DNA of 64,000 bases from Diphasiastrum complanatum. Taxonomy: Eukaryota; Streptophyta; Lycopodiopsida; Lycopodiales; Lycopodiaceae. Every line of letters starts with the position of its first letter. The first letter of the stretch is position 1. Below, one piece after another: positions 12,106-39,332 of the stretch. The stretch lies in contig CM055109.1 of NCBI GenBank assembly GCA_029204225.1, positions 36,990,991 through 37,054,990 of the forward strand, read 5' to 3'. The notes below the pieces were generated by a model. It made no database searches. It saw only the letters and a program-made list of their open reading frames with translations, and had not been told where the DNA came from. The position numbers and the translations under genes are program-made.

Positions 12106-14098
12106 TGGTATCAGAGCAGGTTGCAGGCTAAAGTTGGTGGATTTTTCAAATGAGGGCGCCATAAATTATATGTGAATTTGGAAGTGTTTCTAGCTCAAAT
12201 CTTGTAGTTTCAAGTATAGAGTTTGGATTTTTGTGATCTTAAGATCATTTTAGGTCAAAATACTTGTAGATGGTCAATTTTTTAAACCACTTACTGTAAT
12301 GTGGAGACAAAAATTGCTCATGATTGTGGATGTTGCATTCTATTAATAGATGTATCAAGATTTTAGCTTTTGCATATACCTTTTGCTTGATTCAATGTTT
12401 TGCATTTTTGGATAAACCCTAAATTTGATAGAATCTCTTGATTTAAAGTTGCTGGACTTTTTCAAGAGTGTGTTTTAATCTTAGGTGTTGGCAAAAGTTC
12501 ATCATATTATATTTAGATCTATTGTGATCAAGAAATCAAGATTCTATGTGCTAGAATTTGCTAGAAAGAGAAAAAGGAGAGGCTAGATTTGTTTCCATAT
12601 CTTTTTGATTTCTTCTTGAATTCCATTTGTTGATTTTCAAAGGAATGCTTAGTGCATTGGAATAGGTTCAAAGAGAAGATCAGATCATTGCAGCATGACA
12701 ACCTCAAGTGGCTTCATGTTGGAAGACAATAATAGGCTTACCTCAACAAATTATTCTACTTGGAAGGTGAGGATGAAATCTTTGCTTGAGACGAATGATT
12801 TAATGGATATTGTTGTAGGTGTGGAAGAGAGACCTTTGGCACCACAAGATCAATTTATGTATGACAAGAGGGCAAAGAAAACTTTACATGTGATGAAGAT
12901 GAATGTGACTAATGAAGGTCTCAAGAAAATTGGTAAGTGCACAACATCAAGTGAGGCCTGAGAATATTTGAAGAAGGTTTATGAGTCCAAGTCTACATCT
13001 AGGGTCCTACACCCTAAGGAGGAAATTTTCTCAAAGTCTTCAAAAGAAAGATGAAGGTGCTCATGCTTTTGTTTTGAGAGTTAAAGCTTTGAGTGATGAA
13101 TGAGCATGCATTAGTGAAAGCATTAAGGATGTGGAGCTTGTTCAAGTTGTTCTTAATGGCTTGTTGGATGATCATGCTAATTTGGTACAAAGATTTGCTA
13201 TTCAAAAGACATTGCCAAGTATGGATGATTTTCAAGAGATCTTGGTGAATGAGGAGTTTAGGCTGCTATCAAGAGGTAGATCTACTTCTACATCTCAAGT
13301 AGGAGAGGAGGAAGCTATGTTCCTCAAAGGCAAAGGCAAAAGCAAGTGGTCAAAGGATTAGATCAAGGTGAGCCCTCTACTTTTGTTGGCAAGAAGAAAG
13401 ATAGATTCAAGTTAAAGTGCTTTTATTGTGGAGTTAAAGGGCAATTTGCAAGTGATTGCTTCAAGAAAAAGAGAGATCAAGATGAGAAGCAAGGCAATTT
13501 CACTTTTGATGAGGATGGTGTTGGTGATCAAAACTCAAATGATGATGCTTTTTTTGTGTCTTCTTGTTTGCTAACCAATGATGGAGATATTGATCCATGG
13601 TGGATTGATAGTGGAGCAAGCTTTCATATGACATGTCACAAAGTGTACCTCACTTCTTTGGTGCCTTATGAAGGAGAGAAGAAGGTCATCAACATGGCCA
13701 ATGGTGGTAAAGTTGTTATCAAGGGCATTGGTACTATTCCTATTTTTCTCTCTTCTACAAATAGGAATGTAAGCTTGAAGAATGTTTTGTTCATACCTTC
13801 CATTACTAAGAATGTGCTTAGTGTGTGTCAAATGGTTGACAAAGGGCTCCAAGTGGAATTTGTAAGTGATTCTTGCTTGACCAAAAGAAATGGAGTCTTG
13901 ATTGCTCAAGACAAGAGACAAGGTGAGCTCTACAAACTTGATGGATTTGTTGGTTCTAACAATGGTGGTTTGAAGGCAAAGAAGCAAGTTGGTGAGCTTT
14001 GTTCAATGTCAAAGTCACAAAGGTTGTCTTATACTAGATCTAGCTCAAGATCTTTTCATTTAGTACATTTGGATGTGCATTGTACTAGTTCTTTCTAG
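12106..14098 (+). mobile_element. Ty1/copia remnant: gag, mutated zinc knuckle, protease, integrase stub
   Basis: Gag starts at 12695 (TSTNYSTWKVRMKSLLE) but stops at 12961 and resumes in another frame at 13131-13361, then back in the first frame at 13346-14098. The knuckle reads CFYCGVKGQFASDC, with Q where the zinc-binding H belongs. The protease motif WWIDSGASFHMT is at about 13600. The last residues (HLVHLDVHCTSS) look like integrase joined to the protease part by a deletion. It resembles the intact copia at 49263-55500 but is clearly dead. Confidence 0.85.
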
Positions 14099-14246
14099 AA
14101 AATAGAATAGAAAAACTTATGTTGTGTCAACAAACTTATTACTACCAACAACTCTCCAATTCTCAAACATAAATATATGCCTAGATCTTTAACGGATTCA
14201 CCATTTCCCTGTTCTAATACAATGTTGAAATCAAAGCGTGCAATAC

Positions 14247-14940
<694 letters not shown>

Positions 14941-15610
14941 TAAGACACAATCAGGTGAAGAACACTTCATTACCATCCAACCATAGAGGTACTGCCACCT
15001 CTCCCCCATGCAGTAGAGCCATAGACCACCTTCAAGAAAGTTTGGATCTCCCTTCAAGAAAGTTTGGATCTCCATTGGGCCATCTCAATTTCATGGCCAT
15101 GACATCCATGGTCAAAGATGGAAAAGCTATTGGATTGCCAAAGACTATTTTCAAGGAGCTTCAACCTTGTGAAGCTTGTGCTATTGCCAAATCTCATAAG
15201 AGGCCTTTCCAAGATCCAACATCAAGTCTCAACTTCCTTTTGAGTTAGTGCACTCGAATGTTCACTTTGCATCTTCCAAGAGCAAAGGAGGAGCTACATG
15301 CTTTATCACTTTTATTGATGATTATACAAGATTTTTTGGGTGTATCTTATATCTTCCAAATCTATGGTGTTTGATGTATTTCTCAGGACGCTATGTCAAA
15401 GGAGTATGAAGCCTTGATTCCACCAATACTTGGGAGCTCATGGATCCACCTATCAACAAGCATGTTATTGGATGCAAGTGGGTGTTTCGAGTGAAGTATA
15501 ACAATGATGGATCTGTCACTATAAGGATTATCATTTCTATTGCATGCTATTTCAAGTGGAAGATACCCGAGAGCTTGATGTAGCATTCTCTCTCTACCCA
15601 AGAGCACGCC
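14941..15610 (+). mobile_element. Degenerate copia fragment: integrase joined to RT
   Basis: Contains GKAIGLPKTIFKELQPCEACAIAKSHKRPF-type integrase HHCC text (about 15120-15210), then FIDDYTRF near 15310. It jumps to RT text (INKHVIGCKWVFRVKYNND, about 15450-15510), skipping most of integrase. Several frameshifts are present. It is closely related in wording to the intact copia at 49263-55500. A 20-bp tandem duplication, CAAGAAAGTTTGGATCTCCC, starts at 15033. Confidence 0.8.
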
Positions 15611-15820
15611 AATTTTATAATTAGTTTTTTCATCCAAAGTTGCCTCTCATTATGTGTGATGAATGGTATGTGATAGATGCATATGTAGAGTGCTCCTGCC
15701 TTGGATTTTTGAGCTAGATTGTTTATATCTTATGCAAGATAGATCTATGTGCAATCACACACATCTAAGAGATCATTACATTGTTTGAGATGCCCTCACA
15801 TGTGTGAAAAGCACACAACA
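15611..15820 (-). mobile_element. 3' LTR (part) of the minus-strand gypsy element
   Basis: On the minus strand the purine run AAAGGGGGAGGGAA (about 15821-15835) is followed by TGTTGTGTGC ending at 15820. This is the expected polypurine-tract/LTR junction. The far edge of the LTR is not resolved. Confidence 0.55.
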
Positions 15821-18000
15821 TTCCCTCCCCCTTTAAGAGCCTCCTTCTGAAAGGGGCAAGTCATGAAAGTTCAACCTTACATGATCTTCCCTTTCCCATG
15901 TGTCTTCCTCATATGATTTGCCTTTCCAACGTACCATAAATTCATAAACCAAATGATTTCTTAGTTGGTGTCGATGAATGTCGACAACCTTCTTTGGAAC
16001 TGTTGGTACAAAGGTAGTCAGATCCTCCAATTCAACCAGTTCACCTTCCGAAATCAGGGAATCCTTCTGACTAAGTCGCTCTTTCAAACGACTTGTGTGA
16101 AAAACAAGCTCTAGCTAATAAGCGGTCCAGTTGAATTTCTTTACAACCTTATATGGACCACTATATCGTGGAGATACCTCATGGCATTTCTCCATTCACG
16201 GTACCTTAGAGTCTTTAGGGATTTTAAGATACACCCAGGTTTCGACCTCAAATTGCTGAGAGGGACCGTGGATAGCATAAAACCAAAATCCATCTTGAGC
16301 AATTTTAATGCTTTCTTTGGAAACTTGAAGCATTTCTTGCATATCTTGTAGGAGATCCATTGTATTTTGCACCTTGAGACCTTTGAGTTTGACGAAAACT
16401 GGCGAATGTGGCTGAAAGCCATACATCGGCATAAAAGAATTGAATCTGATGGCAGAATGCTTTGAATTATTGTGCATGAACTCACCCATTAGGAGATACT
16501 TTTTCCAATCAGACTGTCGATGAGAGACATATGCTCTAACCATCGTCTGGTTGATACGTTCTGTCTGTCCATTAGATTATGGGTGATATGAAGAACTAAG
16601 ATTGAGGGTTGTTTCAAATTTATCAAAAATTGACTGCCAAAACTTGCCAGTGAATTTGCAGTCACGGTCATCGATAATATCATTCACAAGCCATACAATC
16701 TGAACAACTTTTTAATGAAAAGCTAGGATATTTCAGATGCCTTGACAGTTGATTTAGTTGGTATGAATTGCGCCAATGTGGTTAGCCTATCCACCACCAT
16801 CCAAATGACATCATGACCCTTCCTGTTTTTAAAGATTCCGATCACAAAATCCATTGAAATACTTTTCCATTTCTTGTTGGAAATTTCCAAAGGATGTAAA
16901 AGACCCACAATTTTGAGTCTTTCTGAGTTATTATACTAGCATTGTTCATAACCTTGAATGTATGCCTCGACACGACCTTTCATCTTTGGCTTGAAGAAGT
17001 TCTACCTAACAAGGTCAAGTGTCTCCTTCTGTATGCTTGCGTGACTAGCACAAAGGGTCGTTATGACATTGTTGTAGGATTTGGGCCCACAAGTCCTCCC
17101 CATCCGACACACAAACCTTTTCCCTATAGAAAAGCAAGCCATTCCTTATGTAATAGTCTTCATGTATCTTTTCATTTTGGAATTGCTTTGGTCCTCACTA
17201 GATCTAGAATTTCCTGTTAGGACATCTAGCCAAATGTGATTGAAAAACTCATCGGTTCAACAAAGATCCCGAAGTGATAGATACAAATCAGATTGGATTC
17301 CACAAAGCATAACTGATTAACTTCTCCAACCCAACTCAAGGCTCAATAACATAATTTAACGTACCTCTTTGATACTTAATGTCGAACATGAACTCTTGAA
17401 TGACAACCTCACATATGTACTTAAGTTATTGGTGATTTTTTGCTTTCAAACACAACTGGTGTACTGTCTTGGTAAAGGACCATTCATATATCAAAGTCGC
17501 TATCATCTATATCTACCACAAAGGATCGGTTAGGATAGACAAGGTGTAAAACTGGAGCCGTAGAAACACAGTGCTTGAGAGTTTCAAAACTCTCATTCAT
17601 TTCATCACTCCCTATTATCAATGAACTTTTTCTACGACTACATTTTTTTCACGCCCGTAACAACATTCGTTAAGGCATAGTCCATGATGAATCTGTGATA
17701 GAGTCCTATGAAACCCAAAAAAAGATTTCACATCACAAATTGTTTTTGGCAGTGGCCATTCATGTACCTTTTGTGAACCTTATCATAATCGATCTCAATA
17801 TTGTGATGAGATATGATATCACCCAAGTATTTGAGTTTAGTTTGAAAGAACTCACACTTCGACTCTTTAGCATGGAGCTTTTCTTGCCTTAGGAGGCCTA
17901 AGACAATACAAAGATGATCTTCATGCTTCTCAAGAGTCTGGCTATAAATTAATACGTTGTTCCAAATACACCATGTTTGCAAGGAAAAGGCCCCTTTTTC
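15821..18000 (-). mobile_element. Ty3/gypsy chromovirus remnant: RT piece, integrase, chromodomain
   Basis: Minus strand, right to left: RT thumb text (SKCEFFQTKLKYLGDIISH, 17728-17982), a decayed middle, integrase core (KSISMDFVIGIFKNRKGHD, VDRLTTLAQFIPT, 16723-16908), integrase C-terminal text (16196-16683), and a chromodomain at the end (YEFMVRWKGKSYEEDTWE, about 15880-15960). The chromodomain defines the chromovirus clade, in which it is thought to guide insertion to marked chromatin. Multiple stops and frameshifts show it is inactive. Confidence 0.85.
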
Positions 18001-18740
18001 AGGTTATTTTTGAATTGTTGTCACACACTATTATGAAGATGCGAAACTGCTTAAAACTCACATGTAAATGGCCCATTATGGCCGGTTGCACTTTTATTAA
18101 AACTTTGTCAATTTATTAATTTACGTTGGACTTATATTTATACAAGAGCCCTATGCCCCTAGTTCCCGGGTTTTTCGGGGCTAGGAGGTGCCAGTCCATT
18201 TTCGGTCATTTTGTTCATTGTGGGCCTTTAAAAGAATTAGAACTTAGTGGGTCTCAACCCTTAAATTTGGGCCCAATTGCAAAAAAAACCTTATTGGTGC
18301 CCATTCATGAAGAGGTGCACCTCTTTGAGCCCCAGCCCCCCTAGAAGGGGCCAGCCTTTACATAACATTCAGCCATTGTCACTTTTGAGAGAGAAACTTG
18401 GTGCAGAGAAAGAGTTTGTGGAGCAGAGGAAGAGGGAAGGAGAAGAAGCAAGGTTGTTTGATCCCTGCTTAGTGCCTCCCATTTCTATGAATCCAACTCC
18501 ACTCTCAGCCTTTCTCATTCTGTTGTCCGTTATTATTCACTGCTCACATTGGAAGAGAGAAGGAAGGAAAATAAGCAATGTGCTTGGTGCCCTCCACTCT
18601 CTGTATTTCTTACCATGTTGTCTGATCATTTATTGCTATTGATCTGTTGGTTGATTTATAGCTTATTGTGGGACTTCATTTTATGTCCTTGCTACCTCTA
18701 ACACTTGGTTGCAGGCTTATAAGGGACAGATTTAATGATC
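18001..18740. other. Spacer between two gypsy remnants, possibly an LTR
   Basis: Holds TATATTTATACAAG near 18130 and short GC-rich blocks. A TG...CA span from about 18020 to 18701 would fit an LTR, but no matching partner or target duplication is visible. Open frames at 18126-18642 show no family motif. Confidence 0.35.
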
Positions 18741-19640
18741 AACCTGCGTCATTCTATCTTGTTCACTCTAGGGGAGTTACGTTCCGACATAAGATATCCA
18801 ACGATGTCGACAACCCACTCAGGGAGGACATCAACGTAGAATAGAATGGCGTCAAGGAATTCATCGTCAACCCCTCGACTCTCAAGAACATTACGAATCA
18901 GTGAGAGGTGATCAGATAAATAGTGCTGCTTACCCTTGCGAACGACTATTTTTGAAGTCGAACTCTTGGAGAAGCAACAACCACCTAGTGATCCATCCAA
19001 TTGTGCATGGTCTATTTACCAGATACAGTAGGGCTTGATGATCTACGAAGAAGACAAAGGGATTGGCTAGGAGATAATGGCGAAATTCCTTCACACTATA
19101 TACCTTGGCTAGCACTTCTTGTTCTGTGGCCGTATAGTTCATTTTTGTAGGAATCAATTGCTATTGGCGAAGTAGATCAGGTAATTCTTCTCATACTCCC
19201 CAGGCTGTGTCAAAACACTCCCTACGACATATTTAGAAGCGTCTATACGGCCATGGAATTCTATAGTCCAGATAGGGAGTCGTAGGATTGACTAAGGCTT
19301 CTTTCTTGAGTTTATGAAATGCCTCAGTGGCTTCAACTGTCCATTCGAGTTGGACGATCATTTGGTATATCAAACGGGCCAGACTGGGGAAGTTCAAGAC
19401 AAACCTTTGATAATAATTGCAATGTCCCATAAAGATATATACCTCACGCACAGTTCCAGGTTCAGGCAGAGAAAGTATTATACGGATTTTGTCCACATCA
19501 GTGGTGATATCATGCCTCGAGACAACGTGGCCTAGCACTATGCCCCGTGCGTGACCATAAATTGGCATTTGGTCAGGTTTAGAGATATGCCGAATAATCG
19601 ACATTGAATGAGCACTTTTTCCAAGCAGGACAGATGCTGA
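18741..19640 (-). mobile_element. Second Ty3/gypsy remnant: RT end and RNase H
   Basis: Minus strand, right to left: RT/RNase H connection (ITTDVDKIRIILSLPEPGTV, about 19450-19530; FMGHCNYYQRFV), RNase H text (NYTATEQEVLAKVYSVKEFR, FFVDHQALLYLVN, about 18990-19150), then linker. RT is encountered again although the neighbour at 15821-18000 also has an RT piece, so these are two different elements. Confidence 0.8.
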
Positions 19641-19664
19641 TTCGAGAAGGCCACCTAGGTTAGA

Positions 19665-19835
19665 GATTCCAAAGTATAATGAGTTATATGATCATGTCAG
19701 ATTTCTCAAAATCTATTTTGAATCATGTTAGGTATATGGCGAAGTTTTTCCACAAGATAAACTTAGGCTATTTTCGATGGCCTTAACTGGAGCTGCACAA
19801 GGTTGGTTCTATAATCAAGATGAAACATAATGTGT
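19665..19835 (+). mobile_element. Gypsy gag fragment
   Basis: The plus strand reads YNELYDHVRFLKIYFES then FPQDKLRLFSMALTGAAQGW, the end of a retrotransposon gag domain (pattern LTGAAxxWF). One stop interrupts it. It is opposite in strand to the gypsy remnants on its left. Confidence 0.65.
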
Positions 19836-20227
19836 GGATTGGGAAGTTGTAAAATCCATGCCTCCCTAATCGGTCGGATCTAGAGGGCAAAGAAGGGGTT
19901 TTGGATCTCCAACCGAGTGAGTAGTCGTGTGTAGAAATCTAAGCCCATTGCCCTAGAAGATGTGCAAAGTAGGCCATGGAAACAAATGTGAAGAGTTGAG
20001 TCTCCAACCTCTAAAACCTAGGCAAGTGGTGCCAAGGATAGTTTGCATGGAAATAGAGGGAGTGCTTCCTATGGGGTGGTTTATGGGCCTTGGTAGGTTG
20101 CAAACTTGCCTATGACAACTCCAAAGTTAGTAGGCTATGGTTGCCCATGATGCCATCTACAAAGGGCCATCTGAAGAAGAGTCGTAAGGATATGGTTACC
20201 TGCTCGGAAGAGATGTGAACTGCAAGC
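19836..20227. other. Upstream region of the PSA3-like gene
   Basis: No gene or repeat recognised. It should hold the promoter and 5' UTR of the gene starting at 20228, but no TATA box could be assigned with confidence. Confidence 0.4.
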
Positions 20228-34506
<14,279 letters not shown>

Positions 34507-36375
34507 CTCTGCAGTAGTTAACGCAATGGTATGTTTTCTATTTCTATCATTCCACTCCTCAAGGTTGCATAATCCCGAACATAATTTTCTATCTACACAA
34601 GTGAGGCATGCAACAGAAACAATTAAGTTTGTATACATTCATATTAATTCAGGAGAGCTTTCAATTTACTGTGGATATGATGCTTCATTCTCCCAGAAAA
34701 ATCACCAATTGAAGGTGAGCTAGAACTTGGTTGTTAAGAGTATATATCCAGTTAAGAAGTAGCTTTTAAAATTTTCATGGTTCAAGCATTGTATTTGTGT
34801 GAGTTGTGCTCTGTTACAGAATAGAGATGTTCGATGCAAGCTGTGAAAGATTAAGGTAGAATAACCAACTTAAAGTAATCATCTGCTCTTTTTGGCAAAC
34901 ATTTCATATGCACGGTTGAACTTTATAGCAAAGACATATCACATTCACCAGTGTCCAAAGGTGGTACACAGTCTTTGAAATCTGTATATGCTAACCTGCG
35001 GTTGGATATGGTATTTAATTATAATGAGTAAGCATTTATAATCTTTTGAGTATAGTTTCAGAGGGAAAAACAGCTATCAGATCTAACTCAGAGTCACAAT
35101 TTTAGAGACAAGAAGTTCATGGATATATGATCTTGGTTGTGCTTTGAAAGGGCCTTTCTACTTTAACAAATTAACAGGGTTAGCACGTTGCAACTTTTCT
35201 CAAAGCTTTTCCATTGTGCAGATAAGCCAATCAACTCTAGCTTCAACGGCACCAGGCAACCTATTTGCATGAGATAAGCAAGTTGAGTCACATGAAATTC
35301 TCTTTGAGAATTCTCGTTGCGTTAAGTAAGGAGCTCTTTTTGTGGTTTAACATGTGAAAGTTGGAGAACATGGATACTTTGGGCTTAATTAGATAGCATC
35401 TGAGCATAATTGGGCTTAATTAAATAACATCCGAGCTAGATAAGTAAATCAATAAACAGCACGAGTGTCCCATACAGGAAAATGTGTCATTAGATCAAAT
35501 GTGGTATATTGGGAGATGAATGTAAAGAATGAACAAAAAATCGTAACTAATTAAGAAGTTTAATATAAAAAACTAATACAACAATTATGGTATCATGTAT
35601 CGAACATGTTATATTGACGTTAAAGTATGTTTTATAATGTAAAGTTGGACATTATAACTATCAATAAGTTAACTGTACGGAGATAGGACAATCCTATGCT
35701 CTATGATCATTACCAAAGTCATTACCAAAGCTGAAAAGTGCATTGAAATCACTACTACCATTTTAATTGTAGTAAGTATGCTCTTGATATAAATCCATTG
35801 AGTTAACAACTTTTAGAAAATTCACAACTATTAAGATGCATTTCAACGAAATTCAAAATGGCAAACAAATAATGCATATCATGCTATGAAATTTAAAAAT
35901 TTCCCATTCAATTCGATGTAGAAATCATCTCAAATGGATGTACATCTTTGTCACCAAAAAATGTAACTACTTTGGCCTCCTTAAAAGAGAGAACATCTCA
36001 AAATCAATATCCAAAAAGAAAAATTATTGAATAATAATTCATAGCCTAAAATTATATTCGTACATGCTAAAAATGTTGGAAGATATATTTAATAAGAAAC
36101 AAATATTATTTTGGTATAGAATGATCTGGGTGCATGCAATAGTTTATCTAGCAAAGCTACATTGTTGGATTTTATACAGCTTGCTTGAATAGAAGTATTT
36201 CAAGATTTATTTCAAAAGGATGTTTAACTAGGTGTGGCTGATTTTATAATGCTTATCCTAGATTAGGATCCAAGAGGGCCAATAATAAGGATAACAATAA
36301 TATAGTTAATTTGAATAACACTAAAAAACACCTCGAAGCAAAGAACCTGATAAGTTATCAACAAAACATTAGCAC

Positions 36376-36377
<2 letters not shown>
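34507..36377. other. 3' flank of the PSA3-like gene
   Basis: 3' UTR and AT-rich intergenic DNA. No gene or repeat recognised. Confidence 0.5.

Positions 36378-36447
<70 letters not shown>
36378..36447 (+). repeat. (GA)n microsatellite
   Basis: 70 bp with a single C interruption at 36437. Confidence 0.97.
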
Positions 36448-36599
36448 ACATAACGAAATACAATAGGATATCTATATTATAGTCATTTAGGGATAACTAT
36501 CTATTGGACCAAATCAAATTTTTGCAATGACAACACTAGAATGCGATGTAAAAAGAAAGGTTTGTAATTGAGCCAATTCTATAACAATCAACTCAAGAA

Positions 36600-37560
36600 A
36601 GTTCTATAAAGTACTCTTTTCTATTGATGTGAAATCTAACAATGAAGCTTTTGAGAATATTCTTGAGTTGTAGGAAGTCATCAAAGGATTGTTTTGAGTG
36701 CAAGAACACTCCTTGAAGTCCTCACATAGCATGTGCAAGCTCTTATAAGTCCTTATATGGTGCATTTTGTTTTTCATGTTCCCTTCATTACAAAAAAGAG
36801 AAACATGATCCTCCCATTTGAACTTTGGCCAAGCCACCTTCCCAATTCCAATATTTGATCTTGTGAAGTAGTAAGTCTCCTTGAAATATCATGTTTCTTT
36901 CGTAGACAAATGTCCAATAATGGATCTTCCTTGGTCCTTGTGTCCAAAGGGACATGTTCATAGCAAATACATCCGAACACCTTCAAGTCTTTGAGATTAG
37001 GCCTTTCTCCATACAACAACTCATAAGATGTTTTATTATTTATAGAGCTACATGGAACTTTATAAAAATTAGCACACATGAGAGCTTCACCCCAAAATGA
37101 CTTGGGTAGGCATGCATCTAACCTTAGCGCCTTAGAACATTCACATAAAGTCCTATTCTTCCTCTTGGCCACCCCATTTTGTTGAGGGGTGTAGGGACAA
37201 GATAGCTCTTTCTTGATCCCTTCTTGATCACAAAAGTCTTTAAATTCATTGGAGATATATTCTCCATCATTATCACTTCTAAAAAATTTATCTTGTGATC
37301 ATGATGCTTCTCAACAAAATTCTTAAACTTGACAAAACTCTCAAAAACATGTGCTTTAGAGGAAAGTAGATATACCCATCAATATCTTGAGTAGTCATCT
37401 ATAAAGGTGACAAACATTTTAGCTCCACCATTGCTCTTTGTGCCAGCAAAATGCACATCCGAGTGGATCAACTTGAGAGGATGACTTGTCTTTGTGATTG
37501 AACTTGAAAAAGGTAACTTGTGTGCCTTAGCCAAGGCACAAGCTTCACAGATCCTTAGAA
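36600..37560 (-). mobile_element. Ty1/copia integrase, interrupted
   Basis: Minus strand, right to left: [14 protein letters not shown] (HHCC region, next to the microsatellite), LKLIHSDVHFAGTKSNGG and FVTFIDDYSRY (DDE core start, 37379-37490). A frameshifted core follows to about 37180. Then RKNRTLCECSKAL...FWGEAL and LKDLKVFGCICYEHVPLDTR (36880-37170). The last part, 36600-36880, is the WPKFKWEDHV segment shared in inverted orientation with 33555-33890. Frameshifts show it is dead. Confidence 0.85.
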
Positions 37561-37562
37561 GA

Positions 37563-37669
<107 letters not shown>

Positions 37670-37856
37670 CTCCTCCAGCCATTCTTGCCTTTTGTGTGAA
37701 GTCTTCCTATTTTCTTGTGTGTGATTGATTGTGGATGATGAATGCATGTTATATTTTTGTTAATCAAGCTATACATTCATGCATGATCTTTAGCACTTGC
37801 TTTCATCCATAGTTTCCTAAAACTAATCCACAAAATCCACACTCAAGCGAAATAGG

Positions 37857-38255
37857 TGTTAGAAAATCCCTTTGGAGTGATCATTAGGATCCATTAGGTA
37901 GATTTCCCTTTTATTGTTCACCTCCCTTGAGAAGATCAACCTCAAGAGGAGATCTAGAGCTACTGATTCCTAGATAAACCAAGAAATCAAGAACCAAGAA
38001 GAGGATCAACCAAAACCAAAAGCATCAAAAAGAGAGAATCCCACATCCAAATCTAAGCATCATTAGCTCTACTTTTAGATCCAACACCAGGATTGACACT
38101 CTTGGTAGGCTTAAATTCCATCTTTAGCTTGTAGTTTATCCCTCTGCCCGTTGGATTGAAGCCCGTACTACATCGATATTCACCTAGTTGGAGATCCAAG
38201 CCCCATCTTTGCCCTCTTGATCGCACTGATTAGGGAGGCACGGAAAGGGTCCAAC
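37857..38255 (+). mobile_element. Probable 5' LTR of a gypsy element
   Basis: The right edge CA at 38254-38255 stands seven bases before a primer site. The left edge TGTTAGAAAATCCC at 37857 follows the TG rule but has no target duplication to confirm it. Confidence 0.45.
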
Positions 38256-38262
38256 ATTTTTT

Positions 38263-38280
38263 TGGCGTCGTTGCCGGGGA
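38263..38280 (+). promoter_or_regulatory. Primer-binding site, tRNA-Asp type
   Basis: TGGCGTCGTTGCCGGGGA differs by one base from the TGGCGCCGTTGCCGGGGA primer site widely used by plant Athila/Tat-type gypsy elements (complementary to a tRNA-Asp 3' end, from memory). It marks the start of the internal region. Confidence 0.75.
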
Positions 38281-38339
38281 GACAGTGCTAAGCTACATTA
38301 GACATGGGTTTTAGTTTGCATTTTCTTTGTTATTTCTTG

Positions 38340-38950
38340 CATTTTGACAGTTTTTTACTCGTCCTCAAGTTTTTTTGTACTTTTTTGTGATCTTTTTAAC
38401 TCGCCATTGTTCCAGTGAGCAGAGCAGACACAGAGGCATGTTCCGTGATCTCGATGAGTAAAGAGCTTTACTTGCGCTAACTCGCCAACAGTGATTTTTA
38501 ACTCGTCAACCTGATTTTCTTCATTTTTACTCTGTAGCTTTACTCGCCATCAGTACAGAGTGATTAGTAGCCTCAGAACTACCATTATGGAGATCGACGA
38601 GCAAACTAGCTCTAACTCACGCTAACTCGCCGATTTAGATTTCTCGCTCATTTTTTATTTCTCACATTTTTCTCTTTACTCGCACGAACTCGCCAACAAA
38701 GATTTTTCGTAATTTGTTCAATATCTACTCGCCATCAGTATAGTAGCAAGTACAATACTTGATCTACCTTGTACCGGACCGATGAGTAAAGATCTGGTTA
38801 TTCACACAAATCGCATACAGCTCCACTTAACTCGCCCCTTTCCCAGATTGTTTTGATTATCATTTATAACAAGTAGGTAGCTCGACAAGTAATCAACTTT
38901 TACTCGTGTTTACTCGTCCTAACTTGCATTTACTCGCCATAAGAGAAAAC
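38340..38950 (+). repeat. Gypsy leader rich in dispersed ACTCGYC motifs
   Basis: At least a dozen ACTCGCC or ACTCGTC motifs (for example AACTCGCCATTG, CTAACTCGCCAACAGTG, TACTCGCCATCAGTA twice) are scattered at irregular spacing through the 1-kb untranslated leader between the primer site and gag. None is in a coding frame. Confidence 0.7.
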
Positions 38951-39332
38951 ATAATTTTTTTTGAGTTTCTAACAATCAGAACCCACCTGCACTTTTTGAT
39001 CTTCCCCAATTGCCTTTTGGATTTGTATTCACGCTTCTTTTCGTCCATCCAACTTTTTTTAGATTTCGATCTGATCTTGATCTGAAATCACTTTCATTTC
39101 GGTTTGATCCACATCCAGATCCATCATTTAATCACCCTTATACAGAAAATATTTACAAAAATATCTGAGGTTTTAAAAAAAAAAAGGACCAAAAATAGCC
39201 ACACCTCCCGTTCCTGTATATGCATCTTAGATCTGGTAGGAGATTATCCACTCTAGATCCCCCTGCTCTTAAGGAGTTTGTCAACGTACCTATCGAGATA
39301 CTTCACGAACCAGCTGACGTAATCCACCTCTG

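Noticed and set aside
18126-18642. Two overlapping plus-strand ORFs as a host gene
   Set aside because: No family motif, and they lie between two gypsy remnants in what may be LTR sequence.
15821-19640. One single gypsy element covering the whole minus-strand stretch
   Set aside because: Reading order would meet RT and RNase H at 18.9-19.6 kb and RT again at 17.7-18.0 kb, so two elements are needed.
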